Source of the DNA: Paracoccaceae bacterium
GTDB lineage: Bacteria > Pseudomonadota > Alphaproteobacteria > Rhodobacterales > Rhodobacteraceae
DNA: 64,000 nt
Reading direction: 5' to 3'
NCBI GenBank assembly: GCA_947504705.1
Contig: CANNIA010000005.1
Location: 1 to 64,000, forward strand
The notes below the pieces were generated by a model, which ran no database searches, was not told the origin of the DNA, and saw only the letters and a list, made by a program, of their open reading frames with translations. Positions 8,113-16,852 of the stretch are shown in pieces (within the stretch, counting starts at the first letter, position 1; each line of letters starts with the position of its first letter). Position numbers and translations under genes: made by a program.

Positions 8113-9459
8113 ATGACGCAACAAATGTCCAACTCTACCCATGCAAGGGAAACTCTTGTGCTGGGCATCCCGCTTATCGGGTCGTCGCTGGCGCAAATGG
8201 CGCTGCATGTGACCGATACGGTCATGGTCGGTTGGTATGGCGTGGTGTCGCTGGCCGCGGTGGTGCTTGGGGCCTCAAGCTTCTTCATCGTCTATGTGGT
8301 CGGTTCGGGCTTTGCCAAGGCGGTGATGCCGATGGTCGCGGCCGCCCTTGGGCGCGGGGATGAGGCGCAGGTCCGCCGCGACACTCGGATGGGGATGTGG
8401 CTTTCCATCGCTTACGGCATTCTGGTGCTGCCGATCTTCTGGTGGTCCGCGCCCATTCTGCTTGCCTTGGGCCAGAAGCCCGAAGTTGCGGAAATCGCGC
8501 AGGATTACATGCGTATTGTCGGCTTTGGCATGGTTCCGGCGCTGATCGTGACGGTGCTGCAAAGCTATCTTTCGGCGCTGCACCGGACCCATGTGCTGCT
8601 TTTGGTGACGCTCGCCTCGGTCGGGGTGAACATCCTGTTCTGCTGGGCGTTGATCTTCGGCAACTGGGGGTTTCCGGAGATGGGGGCCAAGGGGGCGGCG
8701 GTGGCAACCGTTGCGACCCAGATACTGACCCTGCTGGCGCTGGCGGTGTTCGCGGGTCTTCTGCCCGAGTTGAAGCGGTTCCACCTGTTCCAGCGGTTCT
8801 GGCGGCCGGATTGGCATGCGCTGCGTCAGGTGTTCAATCTTGGCATGCCGATTGGCCTGACCGGGCTTGCCGAGGGCGGGTTGTTCCAAGCCTCGGCGCT
8901 GATGATGGGGTGGATCGGGACGGTGCAACTGGCCGGGCACGGGATTGCGCTTGAAGTTACAGCGCTGACTTTCATGATGCATGTCGGGATTTCCAGCGCC
9001 TCGACGATCCGGGTGGCGCGGTTTGACGGGCAGGGGGATCGCGCATCCGTACGACAGGCGGCGAAAGTGGGGATCGTGATCTCGCTTGGGGTCGCGATTG
9101 CTTCGGTGATCCTGTTTCTGTCGGCAGCGGAGCCGATCGTGTCGCTGTTTCTGGATATGACCAAGCCCCAAAGCGCCGAGATTCTGGCCTATGGCGTGAA
9201 CTTGCTTTTTGTCTCGGCGCTGTTCCAGCTTGCCGACGGGATGCAGGTGATGGCGCTGGGCCTGTTGCGCGGCGTGCAGGATACGCGGGTGCCGATGGGA
9301 CTGGCGGCGGTCAGCTATTGGATCATCGGCATTCCCTGCAGCTATGTGCTGGCCTTTCCGCTGGGTTACGGCGGTGTGGGGCTGTGGCTGGGGCTGGTCG
9401 TGGGTCTGATCTGCGCCTCGGGCAGCCTGATGTGGCGGTTCTGGCGGCTGGTGCGCTAG
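8113..9459 (+). CDS. MATE family multidrug efflux transporter
   Basis: 448 residues with twelve predicted transmembrane helices in two homologous halves. PLIGSSLAQMALHVTDTVMVG is the first MATE helix, and GMPIGLTGLAEGGLFQASAL starts the second half. The NorM-type proteins use the Na+ or H+ gradient to expel cationic drugs. Its stop codon overlaps the kpsC stop on the other strand by 4 bp (shared CTAG), so the two genes converge. Substrate cannot be inferred. Confidence 0.9.
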   Translation: MTQQMSNSTHARETLVLGIPLIGSSLAQMALHVTDTVMVGWYGVVSLAAVVLGASSFFIVYVVGSGFAKAVMPMVAAALGRGDEAQVRRDTRMGMWLSIAYGILVLPIFWWSAPILLALGQKPEVAEIAQDYMRIVGFGMVPALIVTVLQSYLSALHRTHVLLLVTLASVGVNILFCWALIFGNWGFPEMGAKGAAVATVATQILTLLALAVFAGLLPELKRFHLFQRFWRPDWHALRQVFNLGMPIGLTGLAEGGLFQASALMMGWIGTVQLAGHGIALEVTALTFMMHVGISSASTIRVARFDGQGDRASVRQAAKVGIVISLGVAIASVILFLSAAEPIVSLFLDMTKPQSAEILAYGVNLLFVSALFQLADGMQVMALGLLRGVQDTRVPMGLAAVSYWIIGIPCSYVLAFPLGYGGVGLWLGLVVGLICASGSLMWRFWRLVR

Positions 9460-11498
9460 CGCCAGAGATGGGCGAGGCTGGCGAAACGGCCCTGCAGCTT
9501 TGAAAGCAAGCGGTTAATGCGGCCCGGATGCGGGATTTCGCCAATGGCCAGCCGGTCAAGGGCGACTTCGGGCGGGCAGGGGCGGCGGCTGGCGGGATCC
9601 CAATAGCGCGGATAGGCGATCAGGGCGGCATGGGCGAGTTGCGCGAGGTCGGGTTTGGCACTGCGCCAAGGGGGCGTTGGGCCCAGGTCTTTGGTCAGGC
9701 CCCAACCGGCATAGAATGGCGCGCCAAGGCAGGTGACGGGGATGCCCCGGACCAGTGCCTCGAACCCCAAGAGCGAGGTGATGGTCCAGACCTCTTGCAC
9801 CTTGTCCAGAAGGGCGATGGGGTCGGCATGGGGGGCAACGACATCAGCCAGGCCTTTGAGCGCGGCTGCCGGGATCGCCCCGGGGCGTAGCCCAGCCTCG
9901 ACATCGGGATGGGGTTTGTAGATCAGAACCGCGGCCGGATTGGCGGCGCGGGCGGCTTTCAGAAGGTCAAGGTTTGTGCGGATCGCACCGGCGCCTTTGC
10001 GGATCGAAGCGTCATCCTCGACTTGGCCCGGAATAAGGATGCGGTGGCCTTCGGGCAGGGGTGGCAACGGCTGGCCCGCCAGGTTGTATTTCGACAGGCC
10101 CTCGGCTTTCAGCCGGTCCAGCAGGGCTTGGGTGCGGGCGCGGGCTTGAGCGGAAAGCGGGCTGGAGATCAGAGCGTCAAGCCGGGAAGGACGTGAGGAA
10201 TCATAATAAATTCCAAGATCGTCTGTGACGAGGCTCAGGGGCGGCACGAGTTCGGCCCCAAGGCCACGAGAGCGCAGGAAGCCATCCTCGACGCGCAGGC
10301 ACGCGGCGGCAGGGGTGAAATGGTCCGGTTCACGCCCGGCCCAGAGAAGCAGGGTCTTGCCTGTGGCAGTGGCGATCTGGTCGGCCTTTTGCGGGTCGTC
10401 CTGAAAGCGCAAGGGATGGGTCTGGCCGAAGAAATCCTGCAAGCGCCCACGTTTCCAAAGCCGCATTCCGGCGGCGACATGGCCGTGGCGATCCTCGCGC
10501 CAGGCACGGACCTCGGCTTCAAGTTGGTCGATCACGGTTTCCAACGCGCAAAGCTGGTCGCGGCAGGGGTCGTACCAAAGCGGGGCCAACAGCATCGCCC
10601 CGGCAAAAAGCGCCTCGGGGGTGAGGCGGGCTTGGCGGCGGGGCAGGGGCTGTTCGTCCTGGGTCAGGCCCCAGCCAGCATAGAAGGGCTGGCCGAAGAC
10701 GCGGGGGCGGTGGCCGTGCAGGATCGCCTCGAACCCCAGTTGAGAGGAGACGGTGAAGACTGCCGACGCGTTGGCAAGAAGCTTGTGAGGCGAGACGGGA
10801 TCGGTCAGAAGTTGGACTTGACCCCCGGCATCGGCAAGGCAGAAATGGCCGGGACGCAGACCCATCCGGGTTTCGGGGTGGGTGCGGATCAGGATGCGCC
10901 GGTCGGGGAAAGCGTGCCTTGCGGCGGCAAGCATCGCCGGGAAACTTGCGGCCGATGCCCCGGCGTGACGGATCGCAGCATCCTCGCGGGTCTGGTCGAT
11001 GACCAGGATATAGCCCGGATCGGGTGCGAAGCAATCCGGGTCGAAATTGTTGTATTTTGATAGATCAACTTCAATAATTCGGCCAATTGCAGCCTTCGCG
11101 CGATCCAGAGTGTTCGATTTTTGAACATCAGGAGAGTGCAGGATCGCCTCCATCAACGATGGGCGGCTGGAATTGAAGTGCATTCCGACCGGGTCAACCA
11201 GCAGACCAAGCGGCGCTTCGCCCGTGGCGCGGCCGGGATGGATCGAACGCAGGAAAGCGTCCTCGACCCGGATAAGGGGCAGGGCGTTGCGGCGGGCAAG
11301 CGCCTCGCCGCGCCAGGCGGTGGGGCTGTGGCCCCAGACCAGAACGCCGTCGCCTTGCCGGGGGAAACCGAAGCGCAATTCGTGCCCGGCAAGGTCCAGC
11401 ATGCGGTGCAGCCGCCGGTCGCGCAGAAGCGACAGGTTCTGATGCCAAAGCCGCCGGGGGATCACGCCTTTGATGCCCTGCCAGCCCGCGCCGGACAT
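9456..11498 (-). CDS. kpsC: Capsular polysaccharide beta-Kdo transferase KpsC
   Basis: 680 residues formed of two related glycosyltransferase halves, as in KpsC/LipB. Each half has a D-x-F-L-R-S motif (EDAFLRSIHPG and EDGFLRSRGLG), an S-S-R-P-S segment (FNSSRPSLMEAI and YDSSRPSRLDAL), and a C-terminal F-Y-A-G-W-G-L-T block preceded by LGFEA. KpsC adds the alternating beta-Kdo residues that link group 2/3 capsules to their lipid anchor at the cytoplasmic membrane. It is the last gene of a three-gene capsule unit, 7 bp after the kpsD-like gene. Confidence 0.9.
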   Translation of the reverse strand: MSGAGWQGIKGVIPRRLWHQNLSLLRDRRLHRMLDLAGHELRFGFPRQGDGVLVWGHSPTAWRGEALARRNALPLIRVEDAFLRSIHPGRATGEAPLGLLVDPVGMHFNSSRPSLMEAILHSPDVQKSNTLDRAKAAIGRIIEVDLSKYNNFDPDCFAPDPGYILVIDQTREDAAIRHAGASAASFPAMLAAARHAFPDRRILIRTHPETRMGLRPGHFCLADAGGQVQLLTDPVSPHKLLANASAVFTVSSQLGFEAILHGHRPRVFGQPFYAGWGLTQDEQPLPRRQARLTPEALFAGAMLLAPLWYDPCRDQLCALETVIDQLEAEVRAWREDRHGHVAAGMRLWKRGRLQDFFGQTHPLRFQDDPQKADQIATATGKTLLLWAGREPDHFTPAAACLRVEDGFLRSRGLGAELVPPLSLVTDDLGIYYDSSRPSRLDALISSPLSAQARARTQALLDRLKAEGLSKYNLAGQPLPPLPEGHRILIPGQVEDDASIRKGAGAIRTNLDLLKAARAANPAAVLIYKPHPDVEAGLRPGAIPAAALKGLADVVAPHADPIALLDKVQEVWTITSLLGFEALVRGIPVTCLGAPFYAGWGLTKDLGPTPPWRSAKPDLAQLAHAALIAYPRYWDPASRRPCPPEVALDRLAIGEIPHPGRINRLLSKLQGRFASLAHLWR

Positions 11499-11505
11499 GG
11501 TGCGA

Positions 11506-12699
11506 TCAGTTTAATGTATTGGCGGTCGTGGAGAGGCTGCTGACAGTGCCAGCCGTCCCGGTAATGGCGCCGATCACCTTTTGCCAGCGGGTAAAGGGGG
11601 CCTCGGTGACATAAAGCGTGTCGCCGTCGCGGATATGGAAATCCCGCGCCTCGAAAAGCCCGCTCGGCTCGATCAGGTTCAGCACATAGACTACGCGCTG
11701 CGGACCGACGAGGTCGTCGCGGCCAAGAAGCAGGCGCGCGACGGCTTCGTTTTCATCGCGCAGGATGAAGACGCCTTTGGGGTTCGCCGAATAGCTGGCA
11801 AGCCCGCCAACCATGGCAATCGCCTCAAGGGCCGACATGGTGCCCGACCGGAACGGGACAAGGTTTTGCGCCCCGGTCGCACCAAGAGCCATGAAGCTGC
11901 GGCTGTCCTTTTCGACAACGATTTTGTCGCCGGGGCGAAGAGCGATGTCGAGGCCGGGGTTTTCGTTCAGGTCTTTCAGCCAGACCTTCCCAGTCTCGGT
12001 CCCACGGGTCACGCGAATGATGGCGACATCAGGGTCGATTGTAATGCCGCCGGAGCGGGCAAGCATGCGCGACAGGGTCCGGGTTGGCGCCTCGATCGGA
12101 AAGACGCCTGACGCGGTTGTCTGTCCGGTGATGGACACAGTCGCGCCATCGCCGGAAGCCCGCGCAACGATGACCTGCGGATCCGGGGTCTGTTCGGACA
12201 AAAGCCGCACGATAGCCTGACGAACGCCCTCGGGTGTCTGGCCAGCGGCCCGAATCCGGCCAGCATAGGGAATGTAGATGTAGCCTTCTCCGTCAACCTG
12301 GATCACCTGCAACTCTGAAACACGTTGCCCGGTATTGCCCAACAAAGGGTCGTCCTTGACGTTTTCGTAGACCGTGATTGACAGCTTGTCGCCCGACGAG
12401 ATCACGTCAGAGGCCATCAGGCCGGCATTCAGGAAGGCGGAACTGAAACCGCTTGCTTCGACCTGGTCGGTGATCCGAGACACTTCGGCCGTGACCGGAA
12501 TGATAAGCGCGGTGCCCTGCCGTTCCACAGAACCGGCAAGAACCTGGGTCGTTGAGGGACCAGAGCTTGGCAGGCCGCAGGAGCCAACGAGGGCGACCGA
12601 AGCCATGAGCACAATCGCTCCGGCCGGTTTCAGGAATGTCCGATGTACTGCCGATGCCCCCTTGGGTCTTCTTCTTTTGCGGGAAGCGTAGCGAATCAT
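11506..12699 (-). CDS. Polysaccharide export outer-membrane lipoprotein, KpsD/Wza-like
   Basis: 397 residues. The N-terminus is basic (SRKRRRPKG) followed by a hydrophobic stretch ending in the lipobox LVGSC, with Cys41 as the lipidated residue. A Poly_export domain follows (SITVYENVKDDPLLGNTGQR, YIYIPYAGRIRAAGQTPEGV), then two SLBB-type beta-grasp repeats. Such proteins form the outer-membrane channel for capsule. Sandwiched between kpsS-like and kpsC, so its job is capsule export. The start is the only good one, although no strong ribosome site is visible; the basic extension is longer than usual. Confidence 0.87.
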   Translation of the reverse strand: MIRYASRKRRRPKGASAVHRTFLKPAGAIVLMASVALVGSCGLPSSGPSTTQVLAGSVERQGTALIIPVTAEVSRITDQVEASGFSSAFLNAGLMASDVISSGDKLSITVYENVKDDPLLGNTGQRVSELQVIQVDGEGYIYIPYAGRIRAAGQTPEGVRQAIVRLLSEQTPDPQVIVARASGDGATVSITGQTTASGVFPIEAPTRTLSRMLARSGGITIDPDVAIIRVTRGTETGKVWLKDLNENPGLDIALRPGDKIVVEKDSRSFMALGATGAQNLVPFRSGTMSALEAIAMVGGLASYSANPKGVFILRDENEAVARLLLGRDDLVGPQRVVYVLNLIEPSGLFEARDFHIRDGDTLYVTEAPFTRWQKVIGAITGTAGTVSSLSTTANTLN

Positions 12700-12731
12700 C
12701 CAGCACTTGGCCAGAACCCGTGATGCGTTTT

Positions 12732-14012
12732 TTAGTGTACGGCCCGCAACTGTTGCCGAGGTGCCGCGGTTCCGGCGTTCAGGGCCTCATAAGTGTCAAG
12801 CGGAGCAAGCATCAGATCGACCACTTGGCGCAACAGCGCCCGGCGGCCAGTGGCCGAATAATAGCCGCCGACAATCTGAGAGGTTTCAAGCAGATACTGG
12901 CGATAGCTTCGGTAAGCCTTGCTGTCAGGCCGGGTTGGGGCAGCGAAGAACTCTTCGATCGGCTGGGCCGAGACGAAGTCCGGCTGGGCATAGACCGCTG
13001 CCCCAAAGCAGCGCAGCGGCAGCCCGCGCCAAAGGGCCTGTTGCCCGGCGGTAGAGTTCACAGTCACCGCTGACCGCGCGTCGTTCAGCAGTTCGGCGAT
13101 CTTGCCGCCGCGCACGAAATGGACCCGGCCCTGAAGTCCGTGTTCGGCGGCGAGTCGCCTTATCTCGGGCAGCAGGGGGACGCGCCCGTCTTCCAGCGGG
13201 TGCGCTTTGAAGACCAGATGATGGTGCCGGGGTGCCCCTTTAGCAAAGCCGCAGATCACCAGGGCCAGGAAATCGGTCATGCTTTCGAAGGGCGAGTGGT
13301 CGCGAAAGCTGGCATCGTGTTCAAGCTGCAGGATGGCCAGATGATACGGAAACCCGCCGCGGCGAATGCGGCGGGTGGCGAGCCGCCGTTCCAGCCGGTG
13401 AACCGGCATGAGGAACAGCCGCTTGAGGTAAAGCCCGAATTCTTGCCCGACCGTCAGGGCGCGGTGGGGGCGGAAATTGCGATAGATTCTGTGGCCAAGG
13501 GCGACGCAACCATGATAAAGGGCCCCCCAGAACATGTGTTGGCGCATGTCACCCCAGGTGGCAGGGGTGTCGGGCAAGTCTTGATCGATGCGCAGCAACG
13601 CGGCCTGCATATCGGCAAGAGTCATCCCCATGAGTTGTGAATTTCCGTTCGCGCCGCCGCGTTCGTAGGTGACCCAATAGGGGCGAAGATAGCCTTCCTC
13701 GAACACATGCACCGTGATGCCCCGCGCCTGGGCGGCGGCCGCTGCTTGGGCATGGATTGGGCGGGTATCCCCATATAGGACAAGGTCGGTGATCCCGTAG
13801 TTCGTCAAAAGCGTGATGCAGGTTTCCGGCCAGGAATCGTGATTATCCCTGAAGGCGATATAACCCGGGCCAGGCCAGAAGATCCGGTCCCCAAGGTTGA
13901 AGCCCACACGCCAGACTTCGGCCCCAGCGGCACGCAGAAGCTTGCCCAGGCGATGAAACCAGGGGCCATGCGGGCCTTGCAGGAAAAGGAAGCGACGCTT
14001 GGTCGTGGTCAC
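12732..14012 (-). CDS. kpsS: Capsular polysaccharide Kdo transferase, KpsS/LipA-like
   Basis: About 426 residues when started at the GTG at 14012, just before RRFLFLQGPHGPWFHRLG, the characteristic KpsS N-terminus. A longer frame begins with TTG at 14096 but its extra 28 residues resemble nothing in the family. HVFEEGYLRPYWVTYERGG is a second family motif, and TAGQQALWRGLPLRCFG lies in the donor-binding part. KpsS adds the first beta-Kdo to the lipid acceptor and KpsC extends it. No clear ribosome site marks either start. The kpsE/M/T transporter genes are not in this window. Confidence 0.85.
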   Translation of the reverse strand: MTTTKRRFLFLQGPHGPWFHRLGKLLRAAGAEVWRVGFNLGDRIFWPGPGYIAFRDNHDSWPETCITLLTNYGITDLVLYGDTRPIHAQAAAAAQARGITVHVFEEGYLRPYWVTYERGGANGNSQLMGMTLADMQAALLRIDQDLPDTPATWGDMRQHMFWGALYHGCVALGHRIYRNFRPHRALTVGQEFGLYLKRLFLMPVHRLERRLATRRIRRGGFPYHLAILQLEHDASFRDHSPFESMTDFLALVICGFAKGAPRHHHLVFKAHPLEDGRVPLLPEIRRLAAEHGLQGRVHFVRGGKIAELLNDARSAVTVNSTAGQQALWRGLPLRCFGAAVYAQPDFVSAQPIEEFFAAPTRPDSKAYRSYRQYLLETSQIVGGYYSATGRRALLRQVVDLMLAPLDTYEALNAGTAAPRQQLRAVH

Positions 14013-14164
14013 GGGAGGGTGGATCCTAGGATGAGTGGTCAGAGGTGTCTTGCCGAAAACTACAGCGGAATTCGTCAGAAAGCATGAAGAGATCAAGGCA
14101 GCATCGCATCAGGCTTGCGCGGTTGGGTTGGCGGGGCTAGGTCGAAAGGAAAGAAGGGGGCGAT

Positions 14165-14761
14165 ATGTTCACCGGAATTGTCACGGATATCGGTCGGATC
14201 ATTGCGACCGAACTTCAGGGGGATCTGCGGGCGCGGATTGCGACGCGCTATGACGTGGGGCGGATCGACATCGGGGCCTCGATCGCCTGCGATGGCGTCT
14301 GTCTGACCGTGGTTGCGCTTGGGTCGCAGCCTGAGAGCTGGTTCGATGTGCAGATTTCGGCGGAAACCCTGTCGAAGACCAACCTGGGCGGTTGGGCGAC
14401 GGGCAAGCGGGTGAATCTTGAGCGCGCGCTGAAAGTTGGGGACGAGCTTGGCGGACATATCGTCTCGGGCCATGTCGACGGGCTGGCCGAGGTTGTATCG
14501 GTGCGGCCCGAGGGCGGGTCGGTCCGCCTGACCTTCCGTGCGCCGGATGCCTTGGCCCGGTTCATCGCACCGAAAGGGTCGGTGGCGCTGAACGGGACCT
14601 CCTTGACGGTGAATGAGGTTGCGGGGGCGGAGTTTGGGGTGAACCTGATCCCGCATACGCAGGAAGTGACGACCTGGGGCGAGGTGGCGGTTGGGGACAA
14701 AGTGAACCTTGAGGTCGACACGATGGCCCGCTATGTCGCGCGGTTGCGTGAGTTTGACTGA
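14165..14761 (+). CDS. ribE: Riboflavin synthase alpha chain
   Basis: 198 residues. It converts two 6,7-dimethyl-8-ribityllumazine molecules to riboflavin plus the pyrimidine precursor. The start MFTGIV is invariant for the family and the two lumazine-binding beta-barrel repeats are visible (SIACDGVCLTVVAL and SVALNGTSLTVNEV; GGHIVSGHVDG follows the first). An AAGGAAAG-like site precedes the ATG. It lies alone here, divergent from the capsule operon and 7 kb from ribH and ribB, so the riboflavin pathway is split in this genome. Confidence 0.95.
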   Translation: MFTGIVTDIGRIIATELQGDLRARIATRYDVGRIDIGASIACDGVCLTVVALGSQPESWFDVQISAETLSKTNLGGWATGKRVNLERALKVGDELGGHIVSGHVDGLAEVVSVRPEGGSVRLTFRAPDALARFIAPKGSVALNGTSLTVNEVAGAEFGVNLIPHTQEVTTWGEVAVGDKVNLEVDTMARYVARLREFD

Positions 14762-14802
14762 GGTTTGCGTCCTGGGCTGGCCCATCGGGGGTCTCACATC
14801 GC

Positions 14803-14834
14803 CGGACCCCCGTGGGATATTTGTCGAAGAGAAA
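14803..14834 (+). repeat. Dispersed intergenic repeat, copy B
   Basis: GGACCCCCGTGGGATATTTG followed by TCGAAGAGAAA matches copy A through ..GATATTTGTCGAAG.G.AAA and copy C through GGACCCCCG. It follows the ribE stop by about 40 bp. Confidence 0.55.
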
Positions 14835-14933
14835 GACAATTTTAGTCAAGTGCTACGGAGTTCGGATGGGCAGGATCGGGCAAAATCTGGGGACTTTGAT
14901 GGCGGGGACTATGCCGGCGGAGCGGTATTTCGG

Positions 14934-15236
14934 GTGAGGCTAACTTGGCTTTCATGGCCCTGGACACGGAATAAGCGAACCTTTCGCTTCACTCCGCGTT
15001 GGAAGGAGTATGTTGAGGTGACCGGGCCGGGTGGTTGCTTCGCTATCGACCACATGTATGGCAAGACGCCGACGGTCTATCTACCGTCTGAGGAAGATTG
15101 GCAGGGAATTGCACCAACTTGGGGAAAAGATCTGTGGCCCATTCTTCGGAGCGAATTGGAGGAATGGTCTGGACGCCAAGGCATAAAGCTGGAGATCGAT
15201 CCGCCCAACCGCCATCAAGCCCTTGGTCGTTGCTAA
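14934..15236 (+). CDS. Conserved-looking hypothetical protein
   Basis: About 100 residues from a GTG. The body looks like a genuine soluble protein: FTPRWKEYVEVTGPGGCFAI, then LPSEEDWQGIAP and DLWPILRSELEEWS. The start is doubtful. An ATG at 14911 begins M-P-A-E-R-Y-F, which would join smoothly to R-V-R-L-T-W if one base differed near 14930, so a small frameshift at the N-terminus is possible. No motif gives a function. It ends just before a bidirectional hairpin shared with carD. Confidence 0.5.
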   Translation: MRLTWLSWPWTRNKRTFRFTPRWKEYVEVTGPGGCFAIDHMYGKTPTVYLPSEEDWQGIAPTWGKDLWPILRSELEEWSGRQGIKLEIDPPNRHQALGRC

Positions 15237-15280
15237 GCACCGTCCGGGTGTGTTCGAGCGCAGGTTTCCGGCAATGCGAA

Positions 15281-15308
15281 ACGGCGGCCCCTAGGGACCG
15301 CCGTTTTG
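15281..15308. terminator. Bidirectional terminator between the hypothetical gene and carD
   Basis: ACGGCGGCCCC-TA-GGGACCGCCGT forms an eleven-pair stem with one mismatch and a minimal loop, followed by TTTT on the plus strand. The reverse side ends in TTTC. It lies between two converging genes. Confidence 0.65.
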
Positions 15309-15327
15309 GTTTCGGTGCTCGGGGCAA

Positions 15328-15837
15328 TCAGGCCGCGCGACCGACGAGGACCGAGCCGACCTGCTTGGCGGCACCTGCCTCATCCACACCCGACACAGCC
15401 GCGACTTCGCGGGTCAGGCGTTCGAGGGCAGCTTCGTAAAGCTGACGCTCGGAGTAGCTTTGTTCGCGCTGGTCATCGGTGCGGTGCAGGTCGCGGACCA
15501 CTTCGGCGATGGAGAGAAGGTCGCCGGAGTTGATCTTCTGTTCATATTCCTGGGCGCGGCGCGACCACATGGCACGCTTGACCTTGGCCTTGCCTTTCAG
15601 CGTATCCAGCGCCTTGGTGATCACATCGGGGGCCGACAGGGCGCGCATGCCGATGTCCACCGCCTTGTGGGTGGGAACGCGTAGGGTCATCTTGTCCTTC
15701 TCAAACGAGATGACGAAAAGCTCCAGCTGAATTCCGGCAATCTGCTGTTCTTCGATCGAAATGATCTTGCCCACGCCATGCGCAGGATAAACCACGAAAT
15801 CGTTCGGGCGGAAATCAGGCTTTTTCGACTTGGTCAT
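15328..15837 (-). CDS. carD: CarD family transcription regulator
   Basis: 169 residues from MTKSKKPDFRPNDFVVYPAH; GGGGAAG lies eight bases upstream, and a start eight codons earlier lacks one. The N-terminal RNA-polymerase interaction domain has FVVYPAHGVGKI, as in CarD and CdnL, and the helical C-domain binds promoter DNA (AKVKRAMWSRRAQEYEQKI). CarD proteins bind the RNA polymerase beta subunit and stabilise open complexes, notably at promoters lacking T at -7. In Rhodobacter this factor supports ribosomal and many housekeeping promoters. The ferredoxin gene behind it is a conserved neighbour. Confidence 0.93.
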   Translation of the reverse strand: MTKSKKPDFRPNDFVVYPAHGVGKIISIEEQQIAGIQLELFVISFEKDKMTLRVPTHKAVDIGMRALSAPDVITKALDTLKGKAKVKRAMWSRRAQEYEQKINSGDLLSIAEVVRDLHRTDDQREQSYSERQLYEAALERLTREVAAVSGVDEAGAAKQVGSVLVGRAA

Positions 15838-16000
15838 TCGGTTCTTCCCCACTAAGGTCAAGCTGGTCCGTCATCTTGTCACATGGCCCTGCCGCCCTGA
15901 CCCCCCGGCCAGACGTGCAGAGCAGGAATGTCACAAAAATAGAAGGCCCGGGTGCTTGGTCCAGGCCCCATGTCTGACGTCCATGCTTGTTTGTGAACAA

Positions 16001-16029
16001 ACTATAACACAAATCGCGTGTGATTCCAA
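16001..16029 (-). promoter_or_regulatory. Candidate carD promoter
   Basis: On the minus strand TTGGAA (16024-16029) and TATAGT (16001-16006) are spaced by 17 bp. The -10 matches five of six consensus bases. It lies about 165 bp upstream of the carD start and leaves a long leader. Confidence 0.5.
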
Positions 16030-16134
16030 CATGCGCGAATCCGAAGGATTCTAGCGTAGGGCCATGAAATCAAACGCATTAGTGCCTTACGGCCGATTCG
16101 CAGCCTTGGCATGCCCCGAATCGGGTGCCGGGGA

Positions 16135-16473
16135 TCAGCCGCCAGTTCCCGGGGCTTCGGAGAAGTATTTCTCGCGCTTGCCCTTTTCGCCGTCACGCTC
16201 TTCATAGCCAGGCATGGGGTCTTTCTTGGTCACGATCACTGGCCATTCCACCGCGTATTTGCGGTTGAAGGTGACCCATTGCTCCATGTCCGGTTCGGTA
16301 TCGGGCTTGATCGCGTCGGCGGGGCATTCGGGTTCGCAGACGCCGCAGTCGATGCATTCGTCCGGGTGGATGACGAGCATGTTCTCGCCTTCGTAGAAGC
16401 AGTCGACCGGGCAAACTTCGACGCAATCGGTGTATTTGCAGGCGATGCAGTTGTCGATGACGATATAGGTCAT
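16135..16473 (-). CDS. fdxA: 7Fe ferredoxin FdxA
   Basis: 112 residues, typical of FdxA. The N-terminal cysteines [14 protein letters not shown] with a later Cys (VDCFYEG) build a [3Fe-4S] and share a [4Fe-4S] cluster with [12 protein letters not shown]. It is a small cytoplasmic electron carrier; the partner enzyme is not known. The C-terminal tail is basic and disordered ([17 protein letters not shown]). It follows the S4 and helicase genes on the same strand. Confidence 0.95.
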   Translation of the reverse strand: MTYIVIDNCIACKYTDCVEVCPVDCFYEGENMLVIHPDECIDCGVCEPECPADAIKPDTEPDMEQWVTFNRKYAVEWPVIVTKKDPMPGYEERDGEKGKREKYFSEAPGTGG

Positions 16474-16525
16474 GGGCTTGGCTCTGATGCAGGGCGTTTG
16501 GGCCTAGCTAAGCCACGCGGTCGGA

Positions 16526-16849
16526 TCATTCAAGCGGGTCTGGCGTGTCGTCGCGGGGTTCGAGGTCAAGATAAAGTGCCTGCGCCTCGGTCGCGGCGCC
16601 ACGGCGGATACCGATGGCTATGACACGGATCACCCGGATGCGATTGCCTTGCGGGAAGGTGAGAGTGTCGCCTTCGCTGACGTCGCGGCCGGGCTTGGTG
16701 ATGCGGGTCCCGTTCACACGGACGGAGCCCGCTTCGATCAGTTCGGCGGCAAGGCCGCGGCTTTTGAAAAACCGCGCCTGCCAGAGCCATTTGTCGACCC
16801 GAAGCTTCGGCGCGGTCGAAGAGGTTGCCTTGCCCGAGGGCCCGGCCAA
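16526..16849 (-). CDS. S4-domain RNA-binding protein, Hsp15-like
   Basis: 107 residues with one S4 domain at about 16-70 (LRVDKWLWQARFFKSRGLAA, then GSVRVNGTRITKPGRDVSEGD). The fold and length resemble HslR/Hsp15, which binds the free 50S subunit carrying a nascent chain and helps recycle stalled ribosomes. It starts three bases after the stop of the SUV3-type helicase, so the two are translated from one message; both act on RNA. Confidence 0.88.
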   Translation of the reverse strand: MAGPSGKATSSTAPKLRVDKWLWQARFFKSRGLAAELIEAGSVRVNGTRITKPGRDVSEGDTLTFPQGNRIRVIRVIAIGIRRGAATEAQALYLDLEPRDDTPDPLE

Positions 16850-16852
16850 GCC

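Noticed and set aside
9456-14012. Recently acquired capsule island
   Set aside because: Base composition matches the surroundings and no mobile elements or repeats flank it.
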